Below are positions 4,966 to 14,438 of a DNA stretch of 14,873 bases, piece after piece. Where the stretch lies: positions 1-14,873 of the forward strand of contig CASFRQ010000144.1 of NCBI GenBank assembly GCA_949296785.1, given 5' to 3'. The translations under genes were made by a program, and so were the position numbers. This stretch comes from an uncultured Alphaproteobacteria bacterium. Its GTDB lineage: Bacteria > Pseudomonadota > Alphaproteobacteria > CASFRQ01 > SAAU01. The stretch's first letter is position 1; each line of letters opens with the position of its first letter. The notes beneath the pieces are model-generated. The model was not told the origin of the DNA. It made no database searches and was given only the letters and a program-made list of their open reading frames with translations.

Positions 4966-7401
4966 TTATAGCTCTGTTCCGATATGAAGCGGACGGATGG
5001 TTACGCGTCCTCTGCTGTCAATAACCTTTAAAGAAAAATCACCCGCGCCGATGGGGATAAAGAAAGTCTCGTTCGGCTGAGAAGAAGCCATATACGCTTC
5101 ATCTAAAAACCAATACAAAATTCCCGCATCCGCATCGGCGGAAGCTTTAAACGGCATTTGTTTCTTTCCGTCCTTCTCCACGGAACGCCGGACAATATAG
5201 GAAACATCTGACGCCGGATAAATAATTTGAGGAGCGTTTCCGCCAAAAGGGTTGATTGTTTCGCACTCTTCGCCAAAAGCGGGCGGTAATTTTAAGGCTA
5301 TTCCCGCCTTTTCAAAAGATTCCAAAATATCGCTCGGCCAAAAGGCATAGGTTTTCAACACCGTCCTGGGCGGTTCATGCCGGCAGGCGCGCAAACCGGT
5401 AGCCTTGTCAACCGGAATTTTTCTATAAACTTCTGATAATTTAATAGGAGAAACGCCGGGAATAAACCAACTGTCAATGATTTGAGGACAAGAATCGGCA
5501 TCTGCGGCGATATCCCCCGTTTCCCGGCATATTTTTACCCGCGACACATTCAATCCTTCCGGAGAAAACAGGTTCTTATCCTTCCCATATTCTTCCGTTC
5601 TTTGCAAAAGGGCAGCAACTTCAAAAAAGAACGGCGCCGCTGCCTGGCGACCGATAAAGGCCTGATTCGGCTTTCCGTCAAAATTCCCTACCCATACGCC
5701 GATAACATAAGGACCGCTGATTCCCACCGTCCAAGCGTCTCTTGCCCCATGGGAAGTTCCTGTTTTCCAAGCGATTTTTTCGCTTGTTCTCCCCCTTGGC
5801 AAGGTGTTTTGAAACAACATGTCCAAGGTTAGAAAAGCGGCCTCCTTTGAAAGCAAACGATGTTCCTGTTTTTCAAAAACAGTGAACCCGGCCGCTTTTT
5901 TGTCATCCAAGCCAACAGGCCCGGGCAAAAATCCGGCCCCACCCGTTCCTTTGTTTTCTTCTTTTTTTCCGTCTTTGCCTTCGCGCAACGCTTTTATTTC
6001 CCCGTCAACCCCTTTGCGCGCCAAAACAGCATACAACCGAACGACATCCTGCAAAGAAATCTCGTAACCGCCGAGCGCCAAAGCCAACCCGTAATATTCC
6101 TCCTCTTTATCCAAAGGAACACCGCTTTGTTTCAGGAAATCATAAAACGACCTCTTCTTTAATTTCTGTTGTAAATCAACGGCCGGAATGTTTAAACTCT
6201 GAATCAAAGCTTCCGTCGCATTCACAACCCCTTGATACCTATGGTCAAAATTTTCCGGGCTGTAAAACGCGTACCTGCTTGGAATGTCCCGCAGTAAGGA
6301 CATCGGATGAATAATCCCCTCCTCCAACGCCAGTGCGTAAATAAACGGCTTCATCACAGAACCAGGAGAGCGCAAGGCGCGCGTCCCATCTACCTGTCCT
6401 TGGAGCTGGGAGTTAAAAAAATCACCGGAACCTATCAGGGCGACAGTCTCCATTGTCCGCCAGTCAACAACCATAACCGCGCCGTTTCGTATCCCTTCGC
6501 CCCGTCTGCGCTCCAAATATCCCTGAAACATTTCCTCTATTTGCTGTTGAACGGGAAGTAAAATCGTGGAAAAAATTTTCCCCTTCCGCTGCTGTAATAA
6601 AAAAGTTGTCAAATGAGGCGCCTCAAACGGAAGTTCTTTTTTTGAATAAACGCGAACAGGTAAAGAAAGATACTTGTTATCCGAATCCTGAGGGTACTGT
6701 TCCCGCCACAGAACGGACAATCTTTCTTTTGCCTCCAAAAAATCCGTATTCTTTTCGGAAGGCACCCGCTTTCCCGGATTTTGCGGCACGACAATCAAGC
6801 TTAAAATCTCCGGCAAAGTCAGACGGGAAACATCCGTATGAAAATAAACCAAGGAAGCGGCGCCGATACCCTCCACATTTTCTCCGTAGGGGGCGAGGTT
6901 AAAATAAGCTTCCAAAATTTCATCTTTTGAATAATGTCTTTCCAGCTGCAAGGCTCTGAACATCTGCAACAGTTTTCCCGGTACGCGGGACGAATCTATA
7001 TTCCAAATTAACCGCGCCAACTGCATGGAAAGGGTGGATGCTCCCTGCCTCCTGCCGCCGAACAGACTGAAAAAAGCCCGAACGACCGCCAAAGGGTCAA
7101 TGCCGAAATGGGAATAAAAACGCCGGTCTTCATATAACAAAAGCGCCTGACGGGCCTTTAACGGAATTTCCTCCAGCGGGACAAACAGGCGATACTTGTC
7201 ATCCCTACTCAAAGACAAGCGCAACAAAGACCCTTCCCTGTCATAAACGGCAGAGGAAAAAGTAAAGTTTTCCAACAAACGCGGCTTTGGCAGAAAATAC
7301 CAAAATAAAACGCCCCCCGCGGTAATTGCAAAAAAGAAGAAGGCCGTAAAAACCGCCAGAACAAAAAACCGCCTTCGTTTGAAATAAAAATTTTTTTTCA
7401 C
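4966..7401 (-). CDS. pbpC: Penicillin-binding protein 1C, bifunctional glycosyltransferase/transpeptidase
   Basis: This inner-membrane enzyme polymerises and may crosslink peptidoglycan in the periplasm. The 811-residue chain has a basic cytoplasmic start and a membrane segment (about 13-36). The GT51 domain follows (about 55-240): EDRRFYSHFG with catalytic Glu91, QGASTLSMQLAR (119-130), and KDEILEAYFN (159-168). The transpeptidase domain (about 305-600) has SVMK with nucleophile Ser348 and Lys351, SLN (402-404) and KTGT (546-549). The C-terminal 80 residues match the beta-rich domain specific to PBP1C. All catalytic motifs are intact. A Lys/Gly-rich stretch (about 470-505) looks like a loop insertion. 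The start is GTG: an in-frame stop lies only three codons upstream, and no earlier start exists. An AGG lies about 9 bases before it. It is downstream of the alpha-2-macroglobulin gene, its usual partner, but 896 bp away. Confidence 0.94.
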   Translation of the reverse strand: MKKNFYFKRRRFFVLAVFTAFFFFAITAGGVLFWYFLPKPRLLENFTFSSAVYDREGSLLRLSLSRDDKYRLFVPLEEIPLKARQALLLYEDRRFYSHFGIDPLAVVRAFFSLFGGRRQGASTLSMQLARLIWNIDSSRVPGKLLQMFRALQLERHYSKDEILEAYFNLAPYGENVEGIGAASLVYFHTDVSRLTLPEILSLIVVPQNPGKRVPSEKNTDFLEAKERLSVLWREQYPQDSDNKYLSLPVRVYSKKELPFEAPHLTTFLLQQRKGKIFSTILLPVQQQIEEMFQGYLERRRGEGIRNGAVMVVDWRTMETVALIGSGDFFNSQLQGQVDGTRALRSPGSVMKPFIYALALEEGIIHPMSLLRDIPSRYAFYSPENFDHRYQGVVNATEALIQSLNIPAVDLQQKLKKRSFYDFLKQSGVPLDKEEEYYGLALALGGYEISLQDVVRLYAVLARKGVDGEIKALREGKDGKKEENKGTGGAGFLPGPVGLDDKKAAGFTVFEKQEHRLLSKEAAFLTLDMLFQNTLPRGRTSEKIAWKTGTSHGARDAWTVGISGPYVIGVWVGNFDGKPNQAFIGRQAAAPFFFEVAALLQRTEEYGKDKNLFSPEGLNVSRVKICRETGDIAADADSCPQIIDSWFIPGVSPIKLSEVYRKIPVDKATGLRACRHEPPRTVLKTYAFWPSDILESFEKAGIALKLPPAFGEECETINPFGGNAPQIIYPASDVSYIVRRSVEKDGKKQMPFKASADADAGILYWFLDEAYMASSQPNETFFIPIGAGDFSLKVIDSRGRVTIRPLHIGTEL

Positions 7402-8253
7402 CTTTTTCGCCTAAAAATATCCTTCCATACCCGTTTTTTAAAGCTTTTCGCTTCACCTAAGCCTTCCGAGCAAATGCCTCCTCACCAAATATCTGTCCCT
7501 AAGCCGCCTTCCCGCAGTTTTCTTTCAAAAACGCCTTTCGGAAACCTTCCGAACAAGAAAGACTTCGCCCGGAACCAATAAGAAACAAGGCATAAAGCCT
7601 AAAAACACCCTTCCCGTTTCTTTACCACTCAAAAGCTTGCTTTTACAAAGAGAAAAAGCTCCAATGTAAAAAAAAGCCACTTCATCAAAAAATACCCTGG
7701 AATACTCCGCCAAAGGACCAAGCTGTATTACTTTAAATTTTCTCGTCCGAAAACCCTACTAACGCCCCGGAGATATCAGAGCGTTTTTCTCTCCCTGCTT
7801 TACCGACACCGGCCTCTCTTTTCCATCTTTCCGCCGCAACCACCCGACGATTGCCGAGAATACTCCGAATAATAGCCGGAACCTCCTCATTAAAATCCTC
7901 TTATACAAAGTCCTTCCATCTTCCATCCAAAGTCCCTGCCGGCCAAAACCGCATAGCCACAGCCACCTCTCCGCATTTTTTACCATAGTCGCCGATGATA
8001 ATAAAGAACAGAACGATATTTACCAGTTATTTATGTACGGACGCTTATGGTTCAACACCTCCTAACCCCTTAAAACTTCTCAAAAAAAAGCTCAAGAAAA
8101 GCAGAAACTTACCAAAACTGCCGATGATTTTTCAAAACCTGCTGGCAATTCAAAATCCCCTCTGGCAACAGTCTTTTCGGATATAACCAGACAAACTACA
8201 ACCGGACAAAACATACCGGCAATCCTTTTTAATCGCCGAAAATAAAAGCCTCG
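7402..8253. other. Long intergenic gap between the alpha-2-macroglobulin gene and pbpC, no gene found
   Basis: I find no convincing gene on either strand. The open frames here are at most 75 codons long, start without a ribosome site, and encode no recognisable motif. One perfect inverted repeat is seen at 7537-7553 (TTCGGAA/TTCCGAA with a 3-base loop); read on the minus strand it is followed after GGCG-type sequence by five Ts, so it might be a weak terminator or attenuator. The gap must also contain any separate pbpC promoter, which I could not locate with confidence. Confidence 0.45.
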
Positions 8254-8285
8254 GGGCCGGACACCTGCAAATATCCACCCGGCCC
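8253..8285 (-). terminator. Hairpin after the alpha-2-macroglobulin gene, possible terminator
   Basis: On the minus strand GGGCCGG (8285-8279) pairs perfectly with CCGGCCC (8260-8254) over an 18-base loop, starting 12 bases after the stop codon. It is followed by CGAGGCTTTTATTTTC, so the T-run is displaced and interrupted. Position and stem strength favour termination; the poor T-run lowers confidence. If real, it would partly separate pbpC from the upstream transcript. Confidence 0.4.
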
Positions 8286-8297
8286 TTTGCGCTTTTC

Positions 8298-11200
8298 CTA
8301 TTTCACCGTTACCATGCCGGCCGCCGTGGAAGCTCTGGCATCCGCTTCATACAAAGCTTGTGCCGCGGCCGCCGGAAGAACGAACTTCCCTTTGGCTGTT
8401 ACCCGCACCTTGTAAGATATTTCTTTCAGAGAAGGTGAAGCATCCAAATGGACAATCACCCTGTCTTCACGCGGTTCAACCGCTTTAACGGTATAAGAAT
8501 TTTCTCCTTTCACGGATTGCGAAACAATCTCAAAACAGCCAGGCAACAAATCCACCAGCGCGACATCTTTTATATAAGAAGATTTTCCCTCTGTCGTACG
8601 GATTTTTAATACAACCGTTATCTCTTCGCCAAGAGTGAAGTCCCTGTCCGAAATCTCCTCCCCTTTTTCATTCAAGAATGTTTTGGAAATCTCAAGCTTT
8701 TCCGATATCGGCTTTGACACGGGCTCTCTCAAAAAGCCCTCCTGACGAATGACATAGAAAAACGGCTTTTCGGCAGTCAGGACAACTTCGTCAAATGCGT
8801 CCTCCTCGGTAAAATCAACATAATTGAATTTATTTCCCTTTACAACGCCTTTTGAGAAAACGACCTCCTGAACCGGCATATCCGAATTTTCCGGCAAAGC
8901 GCTCAAAGCCAGAATTGCAAACGAGGCGTATTTTGTATTCAAATATCCCGACTGCAAAGGTTCCATCAAGACTTGAACCGCTTGTTCATACACTTTGTTA
9001 AACCGGTCGGGGAAATGCTTTGCCAAAAGGAATAACAGCTGCGTATCCAAATTGGGATTCTGCCCGATGTTGTACTGTCCGAGGTAGGCCTGCGCTTTTT
9101 CCGCATCCTGCAGCAAAGCATAACTGGCCGCGACATAAGCACCCGTCAAAGTATCTTTCCAGCCTTTTTCCTCTTTGTCCAACTGGCTTTCCAAATTTAT
9201 CAGATAGTTTGTCGTTACTTCTCCGTCTAATGTCAAAACATAAATCGCATATGCCGAATATCCTCTTTCATAAGGCAAGGAACTTTTTTCTGCCGCGATT
9301 TTCTTTACATACGACTTCAACCTTCCCATCAGATCCGAAGGGACATTAAACCCTTTCTTGGCTGCATAGCTCAGGAAATGGTACGCGTAGATAGAAGCGT
9401 ATTTGTCCTCTGTCATGCCGCCCGTCCACATGGACAACCCGCCGGAAAGCATCTGCCGCTTTTGCAGAATTGAAACCGCCTCGTCAAATAAACGATACAC
9501 CTCCCCCTGCGGCAGAAAATCCTGCATCTCAAAAAAGACCGCCATCAAAGGGAATATCTTGCTGACCGTCTGTTCCGAACAGCCGTACGGATATTCCTTC
9601 AAATACGACGCGATATTCGGGACAAGCATTAAGGGGGATAAAGACGCCGTCAGCCTCTTTTCGGAAAACTGCCGGTACATCGGCAAATTAAAGCCCTTCA
9701 GTTTCACCTTGCCGTCCGTCGCAATCCCCGACTTGAAATAAACACCGAAAGAGGAAGCCGGACGAATACCCATTTGAACCTTCCTCTGGGCGGAAAAATC
9801 CCCGTCAGACGACCGTCCGGACACCCGGAAAACCAGTTCGGCAGGTTCCAGATAATCCGTCTGTTTGGCACGCAGCCGGAAACGGAAGCTCTTTTCTCTT
9901 CCTTTTTCAATTTCTTCCTGAAGGGAAGGACGACTGCCCTCTGCAAACTCCAAAGACTCCGGCAGCAAAAGCGCCGCTGTCACCCGAAGAGCCTCCTCCG
10001 TGTCCGCCACATGAGACACAGCCAGCCCGACTTCAAACTCATCCCCCGGAATGACATTCATCGGAACGGACGGCGTCAAGGCAAAATCCCCTCTGACAAT
10101 AACATCTTCGGACGCGTTACCGAACGAGCCGTCTCCCGCGCTCACCGCCATAATTTTAATCGTCCCGTTGAACGAATCCGGTACCCGGTAGGTATAAACC
10201 CGTTCTTCGGGAGAAGCATCCAAAACGCCGCTCCAGAAAACAACGGGCTTATCCGCTTTTCTGGCAAAAGGATTGAGGAACTGTTTCATAAAATTGTCAA
10301 CAGCGCTTTCCTCCCCGCCATCGCCGCCGGTCCTCGCCTTTTTCAACAGGCTGCCGGCGTCAGGCAGGATAAGGTCCAGCGTCTGAAAAGTTGCCACTTC
10401 CAAAGCCTTTTTCGGCAAGAAAACGGAAACAGGGTCCGGCATTCTATAACCGATATAGTTCAAAATCCCCTCGTTCACCCCGTACAGGATAATTTTTCCC
10501 GGAACGGAAGTCTTATATGAAATTTTCAAATCGTTGCCAGGTTTCACGAATTGCGGTGCCGAAAGGGTTATCTCCTGCCTTCTGGAATGGTTGCTGATTT
10601 CAAATGAAGCAACTGCGTAACTTAAAGGCGGCATATAAATTTCATCCGACTTCACATCACGGACAAAAGCGACATTCAGGTAGGCGTTGCCTTCCAACTC
10701 CTCCGGTACCTCAATTTCCTGCAAAGAAGAAAGGGTATCCGTTTTAAACCACTTGGCGGCATAAACCCTATCCTTTTCAATTGTCACCAACCCGTATCCT
10801 GCGTACGGCGCCGTCACCTGGAATTTAAGCGTCTGCCCCGGCAGGTATTCTTTTTTCTCCGGCTGAACGGTTAAAAACGCGCTTTTTTCCAAAGAACCGG
10901 CCGTATTTCTTTCTCCGCCGACCTGATAAGCTACCCGACACAGAAGTTTCCCGTCTTTGTCATTTAAACGCAGAACATATCGTCCCGGCGTTTGCGTATT
11001 CAACCGATAGCGCAACCCCTGAGCCGGAAACGCGACCGTTTCTAAAGATACCGGCTTTTCCGAAAGAACGGACTGATACTTATAAGTACCGTTCGGCTGG
11101 CGCATCAAAACGGAAACATATTTTTCTTCCGACAGCTGAATGGTCGGCGCCTCAAGGGCGACTTTTTCCATATCCGGCGCAATCGCAATAAAATCAATAT

Positions 11201-13883
11201 ACTGTTCCGCCCCTTTATGAAGGAGGGATAAGTCGCCTTCGGCCTTATATCCGGCCAACACTTTCAAAGGGGAAACATAAGCCGACGCCTGCCCGGTAAC
11301 TGCCCGTCCGCCGACTGCCGCCAACCCTTCCGCCAGAAAAGTCAACTTATAAAGCCCGTGTCTGTACTCCTGTAAATCAATCTTAAAAGAAGCCAACCCC
11401 TTCTCATCGGTTGTTTTACCGTCCAACTCCTGCAAAGGCACAGACGCACGATGCCTGTCATCCTTAAACGGGTCATAGAAAACATATTCTTTAAATTTCT
11501 TAAACCTGAAACTCTGCGGCGTCAGAATGAAAGACCCTTTCACCTCATGCCCTTCGGCCGCCGTTCCGTAAAGGTTTTCCAAGAAAACGGAAACTTTTGC
11601 CGCCTCGTCTGTCAGCCATCCTTCTTTTTCGGCACCGACGATAGAAACTTTCATCCGCATGGTTTCCGGTTCAAATTCTTCTACAATAAAGGATTCAGAG
11701 GCGATTTCGTTGAAATAGCCGCTTGTCTCCCCCGAAGAAGCCCGACCACCGCCATATTTTTTAAATACGGCCGCCGAAACGGTATACTTTCCTGTCGCGC
11801 TCCCCAATCCGAGAGGCAAAGAAAAATCCACCATTCCGCCTTCAGGAACGGACACAATCTTTGTAAATACCTTTTGATAAGAAGGGGAGTAGACCTCCAG
11901 TCTCAGCTGGTTAAATACCGGGACGGACAAATCCCTGTCCCGGACAATCAAACCGAAATAAGCTGTTTCACCGGGTCTGTAAATCCCTCTGTCCGTAAAC
12001 AGAAGTGCTTTTAAGTCATCTTTATCCAAGGAATGTTCCCCGCCGACATCAAACGAAGAATAATTCAATTCCCTTTCATAAGAGGAAAACGGGATAAAAG
12101 AGACATCGTCTCCCAAAGAAGCGACAAACGCCACAGGTTTTTTCTCATTTTTAAAATCCGACAAATCCGGAAAAGAAACACGTCCTTCCCTGTCCGTATA
12201 TTCCGTCATGACCGGGCGCCCGTTACGCCCCAAAACATCTACGCGGACGCGATGCACGGGTTCGCCGGCCACAAAATCGGAAACAAAAACATCAAAGGAG
12301 TCATCCTGAGCCCTTTTCACCATCATTCCCAGGTTCGTCAAAAGAATAAAGCGTTGGTCTTCCACATCGGAATAAAAATCATCCGGTTTTTCAAATCCTT
12401 TTAAAGAAACGATAAAAAGGCCTTTTTTCTCCTCAAAATACTTAGAAAGGTCCAAAGAAGCGTAATTTTCCTTTTGCGGCGCCGCGTTAAGAAGAGGAAT
12501 TGTCTCCTTAAAGTTCTCGGCGATATCATCCGTACCGAAAGAATAATTAAAAGACGGTTTTTCAAAACTGCCGTAACTTTGAGACACCAAGTGATTGATG
12601 GACGCCGCCGGAATTCTGGCGACTTTTGCCTCCACCTTGGCAATCCCTTTCGTCGTAAAGGACAGGACTTTTTCCCCCGCCAAAGGCAACAAGGCTCCTT
12701 CTGAGGAAATTTTCAGTTTTTTCGGAAAATCCGAAGGTTCCACCAAGACGCTTTGCGTTTCGGACAAAACCAAATCGTCCGCCGAAACCAACCCTTTTAA
12801 GACAGTTACTCTTAAACAGGATTCATCCGGCTCCGCCTCATATTTCATCATCTGAAGGGAAGATGCCTCCTTTTCCTGTTCCATCAACCGGACAGGCAAA
12901 GGAACCGCCGGCGCTTTTTTCCAGTCATCCGTCATACGCCGAACCCAGGAACACTTTTTAGGGAAAAGAGAAACCTGTAAAAATTCCCCTAAAGACTTCG
13001 TTTTAACGGGAGAAGAAAACTCCATCATCAAAATCTGTTCGGATTCGTTATCCTTTTCCTCATTTTCAACCGTTTGGGAAAAAGCCCCCTCCAGCTTAAA
13101 GAAATCATATGAACCGGGAAGCAACAGGTTGTCTTTTATTTTTTCCTGCGTTTTTTCCGAATTATAGAGGTTTTGAACGGGCGACAATTCCAGATAAATA
13201 AAATCGTCCCGTATTTTTAATTGAATCGGTTCGGATAAAATGTAAAAAACGCGGTTACCTTCCTCCGCAGTCAACTCAAAACCGACAGGCGTTTTGTCCG
13301 ACCAGTAAAGTTTCAGATTGTTTTTCACCTCCTGCAGGCTGACGGGATGGGAAAAGCTCAACCGAGAAACCACTTTTTTAATCTGTGGCTGGACCGGATC
13401 TGTGTACAATTCCGTTTCATCCATCTTCCCTTTGAAAGGAGGTGTTGTAAATTGCCGTTTTAAAGAGGGAAGCTTGACATCCTTTCCAAAAAGGCTTTCC
13501 GAAAGAGTTACCGTATAAGTCGTATTCGGCGCCCAATCTTTATCGGGATAAAAGAATATGGATGAATTCCCGTTCCAGCTCCATTTCCCGGCCACCGAGG
13601 GAAAAATGGAAACATAGGAGGATGCCTCCCCCTTGTTTAAGGTTATATTTGCATCCGGTGAAGAAAAGATAATTCTCAAAGAATCAGGTTCAATCCCCTT
13701 GTTTTTTATAAAACGGGATTCGCCCGGCGCCGTCAGCCAGACATCTACCGTCTTTTGTTTTTCCTGAACAACGATTTTCGGCGTTTTCTTGTATTCCGAA
13801 TACAAGTAGGCGCCGGTACCGGCCGCCAAAGCCAGCAGAAGAAACGCCAAAGCGCCCAACAAAATCTTTTTTCCCTTTTTCAT
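8298..13883 (-). CDS. Bacterial alpha-2-macroglobulin with intact thioester motif
   Basis: This 1861-residue protein belongs to the bacterial alpha-2-macroglobulin family (YfhM/MagD type), which traps attacking proteases in the periplasm: cleavage of a bait region exposes a reactive thioester that binds the protease. A membrane segment lies at about 7-28 with no lipobox cysteine, so it appears anchored as a type II membrane protein; E. coli YfhM is instead a lipoprotein. N-terminal MG-like domains fill about 40-620. An MG2-type domain begins at DRGIYRPGET (Tyr635). A flexible Gly/Lys/Glu-rich stretch near 1165-1214 is the likely bait region. The A2M domain starts at FWSGVLDASPEER (Trp1217). 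The thioester motif is YGCSEQ, with Cys1435 in an alpha/alpha-toroid domain (about 1400-1650), and a C-terminal beta domain ends the chain. AGAGGG lies upstream of the ATG. It precedes pbpC as in many Gram-negatives. It is longer than the E. coli protein of about 1650 residues. Confidence 0.92.
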   Translation of the reverse strand: MKKGKKILLGALAFLLLALAAGTGAYLYSEYKKTPKIVVQEKQKTVDVWLTAPGESRFIKNKGIEPDSLRIIFSSPDANITLNKGEASSYVSIFPSVAGKWSWNGNSSIFFYPDKDWAPNTTYTVTLSESLFGKDVKLPSLKRQFTTPPFKGKMDETELYTDPVQPQIKKVVSRLSFSHPVSLQEVKNNLKLYWSDKTPVGFELTAEEGNRVFYILSEPIQLKIRDDFIYLELSPVQNLYNSEKTQEKIKDNLLLPGSYDFFKLEGAFSQTVENEEKDNESEQILMMEFSSPVKTKSLGEFLQVSLFPKKCSWVRRMTDDWKKAPAVPLPVRLMEQEKEASSLQMMKYEAEPDESCLRVTVLKGLVSADDLVLSETQSVLVEPSDFPKKLKISSEGALLPLAGEKVLSFTTKGIAKVEAKVARIPAASINHLVSQSYGSFEKPSFNYSFGTDDIAENFKETIPLLNAAPQKENYASLDLSKYFEEKKGLFIVSLKGFEKPDDFYSDVEDQRFILLTNLGMMVKRAQDDSFDVFVSDFVAGEPVHRVRVDVLGRNGRPVMTEYTDREGRVSFPDLSDFKNEKKPVAFVASLGDDVSFIPFSSYERELNYSSFDVGGEHSLDKDDLKALLFTDRGIYRPGETAYFGLIVRDRDLSVPVFNQLRLEVYSPSYQKVFTKIVSVPEGGMVDFSLPLGLGSATGKYTVSAAVFKKYGGGRASSGETSGYFNEIASESFIVEEFEPETMRMKVSIVGAEKEGWLTDEAAKVSVFLENLYGTAAEGHEVKGSFILTPQSFRFKKFKEYVFYDPFKDDRHRASVPLQELDGKTTDEKGLASFKIDLQEYRHGLYKLTFLAEGLAAVGGRAVTGQASAYVSPLKVLAGYKAEGDLSLLHKGAEQYIDFIAIAPDMEKVALEAPTIQLSEEKYVSVLMRQPNGTYKYQSVLSEKPVSLETVAFPAQGLRYRLNTQTPGRYVLRLNDKDGKLLCRVAYQVGGERNTAGSLEKSAFLTVQPEKKEYLPGQTLKFQVTAPYAGYGLVTIEKDRVYAAKWFKTDTLSSLQEIEVPEELEGNAYLNVAFVRDVKSDEIYMPPLSYAVASFEISNHSRRQEITLSAPQFVKPGNDLKISYKTSVPGKIILYGVNEGILNYIGYRMPDPVSVFLPKKALEVATFQTLDLILPDAGSLLKKARTGGDGGEESAVDNFMKQFLNPFARKADKPVVFWSGVLDASPEERVYTYRVPDSFNGTIKIMAVSAGDGSFGNASEDVIVRGDFALTPSVPMNVIPGDEFEVGLAVSHVADTEEALRVTAALLLPESLEFAEGSRPSLQEEIEKGREKSFRFRLRAKQTDYLEPAELVFRVSGRSSDGDFSAQRKVQMGIRPASSFGVYFKSGIATDGKVKLKGFNLPMYRQFSEKRLTASLSPLMLVPNIASYLKEYPYGCSEQTVSKIFPLMAVFFEMQDFLPQGEVYRLFDEAVSILQKRQMLSGGLSMWTGGMTEDKYASIYAYHFLSYAAKKGFNVPSDLMGRLKSYVKKIAAEKSSLPYERGYSAYAIYVLTLDGEVTTNYLINLESQLDKEEKGWKDTLTGAYVAASYALLQDAEKAQAYLGQYNIGQNPNLDTQLLFLLAKHFPDRFNKVYEQAVQVLMEPLQSGYLNTKYASFAILALSALPENSDMPVQEVVFSKGVVKGNKFNYVDFTEEDAFDEVVLTAEKPFFYVIRQEGFLREPVSKPISEKLEISKTFLNEKGEEISDRDFTLGEEITVVLKIRTTEGKSSYIKDVALVDLLPGCFEIVSQSVKGENSYTVKAVEPREDRVIVHLDASPSLKEISYKVRVTAKGKFVLPAAAAQALYEADARASTAAGMVTVK

Positions 13884-14438
13884 TTTTCAACCCTCTTCAG
13901 TTTTAAACCGGTTGCCAGCATTTTCCCCTCTCGGACACCCATTTAAAAGCATTGTCCGGAAAACTTTTTTCTCTTTTCCGCAACCTTCCCATCATATAAG
14001 GAATCTTTTCAAACCCGCTGCTCAATTCCTTCAGAAAAGTCAGGGATTTTTCAAAACCGCAGAAAAAAAAGAAACCTTCGCTATTGAATAAAATTATTTT
14101 ATGAAAAACAGAAAGAAAGACAGATTCACTCGTGCCCCTTCGTGCTTTACACCCCCCGAATCCTTTTAAAGTCGCTTTTTCTGTTTTTAAGAATTTTTTT
14201 TCAGACAAAAAGGAGAACATGTTCGCCATAAAAAAACCTGTTATCAAAAACACCGGACAGCCATCTAAACCAAATGAAACAGGGTATATTTAAAACTATC
14301 CGGCAAAACCCTTCTTCTTAAGAATATATGTTTTTATTTTTTTGTAAAGCAATAAACACAAAAAAGATTAAAAAAACCACTCAAGATAGATAAGAGGAAA
14401 GGGAAAATACCTCTGAAAAATTCTTTTTTCCTCAAAAA
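13884..14438. other. Intergenic region upstream of the alpha-2-macroglobulin gene
   Basis: No gene is supported. A minus-strand frame from GTG 14253 to 13903 (116 codons) ends 20 bp before the alpha-2-macroglobulin start, but its product is a Phe/Lys-rich chain with no motif, as expected of AT-rich noncoding DNA. The right part (14260-14440) is very AT-rich. On the minus strand, TTGCTT (14352-14347) and TATATT (14328-14323) are 18 bp apart and could be a promoter for the leftward genes, giving a leader of more than 400 nucleotides. This promoter call is weak. Confidence 0.35.

Noticed and set aside
7759..7986. Minus-strand frame of 75 codons in the long spacer
   Set aside because: No ribosome site, no motif, and composition as expected of noncoding DNA; the 62- and 63-codon frames nearby fail for the same reasons.
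9774..10520. Plus-strand frame of 248 codons
   Set aside because: It lies wholly antisense to the alpha-2-macroglobulin gene, whose domains are continuous there.
13903..14253. Minus-strand frame of 116 codons just before the alpha-2-macroglobulin gene
   Set aside because: The Phe/Lys-rich product has no motif or plausible fold signature, and the GTG start lacks a ribosome site. A homology search could still rescue it.
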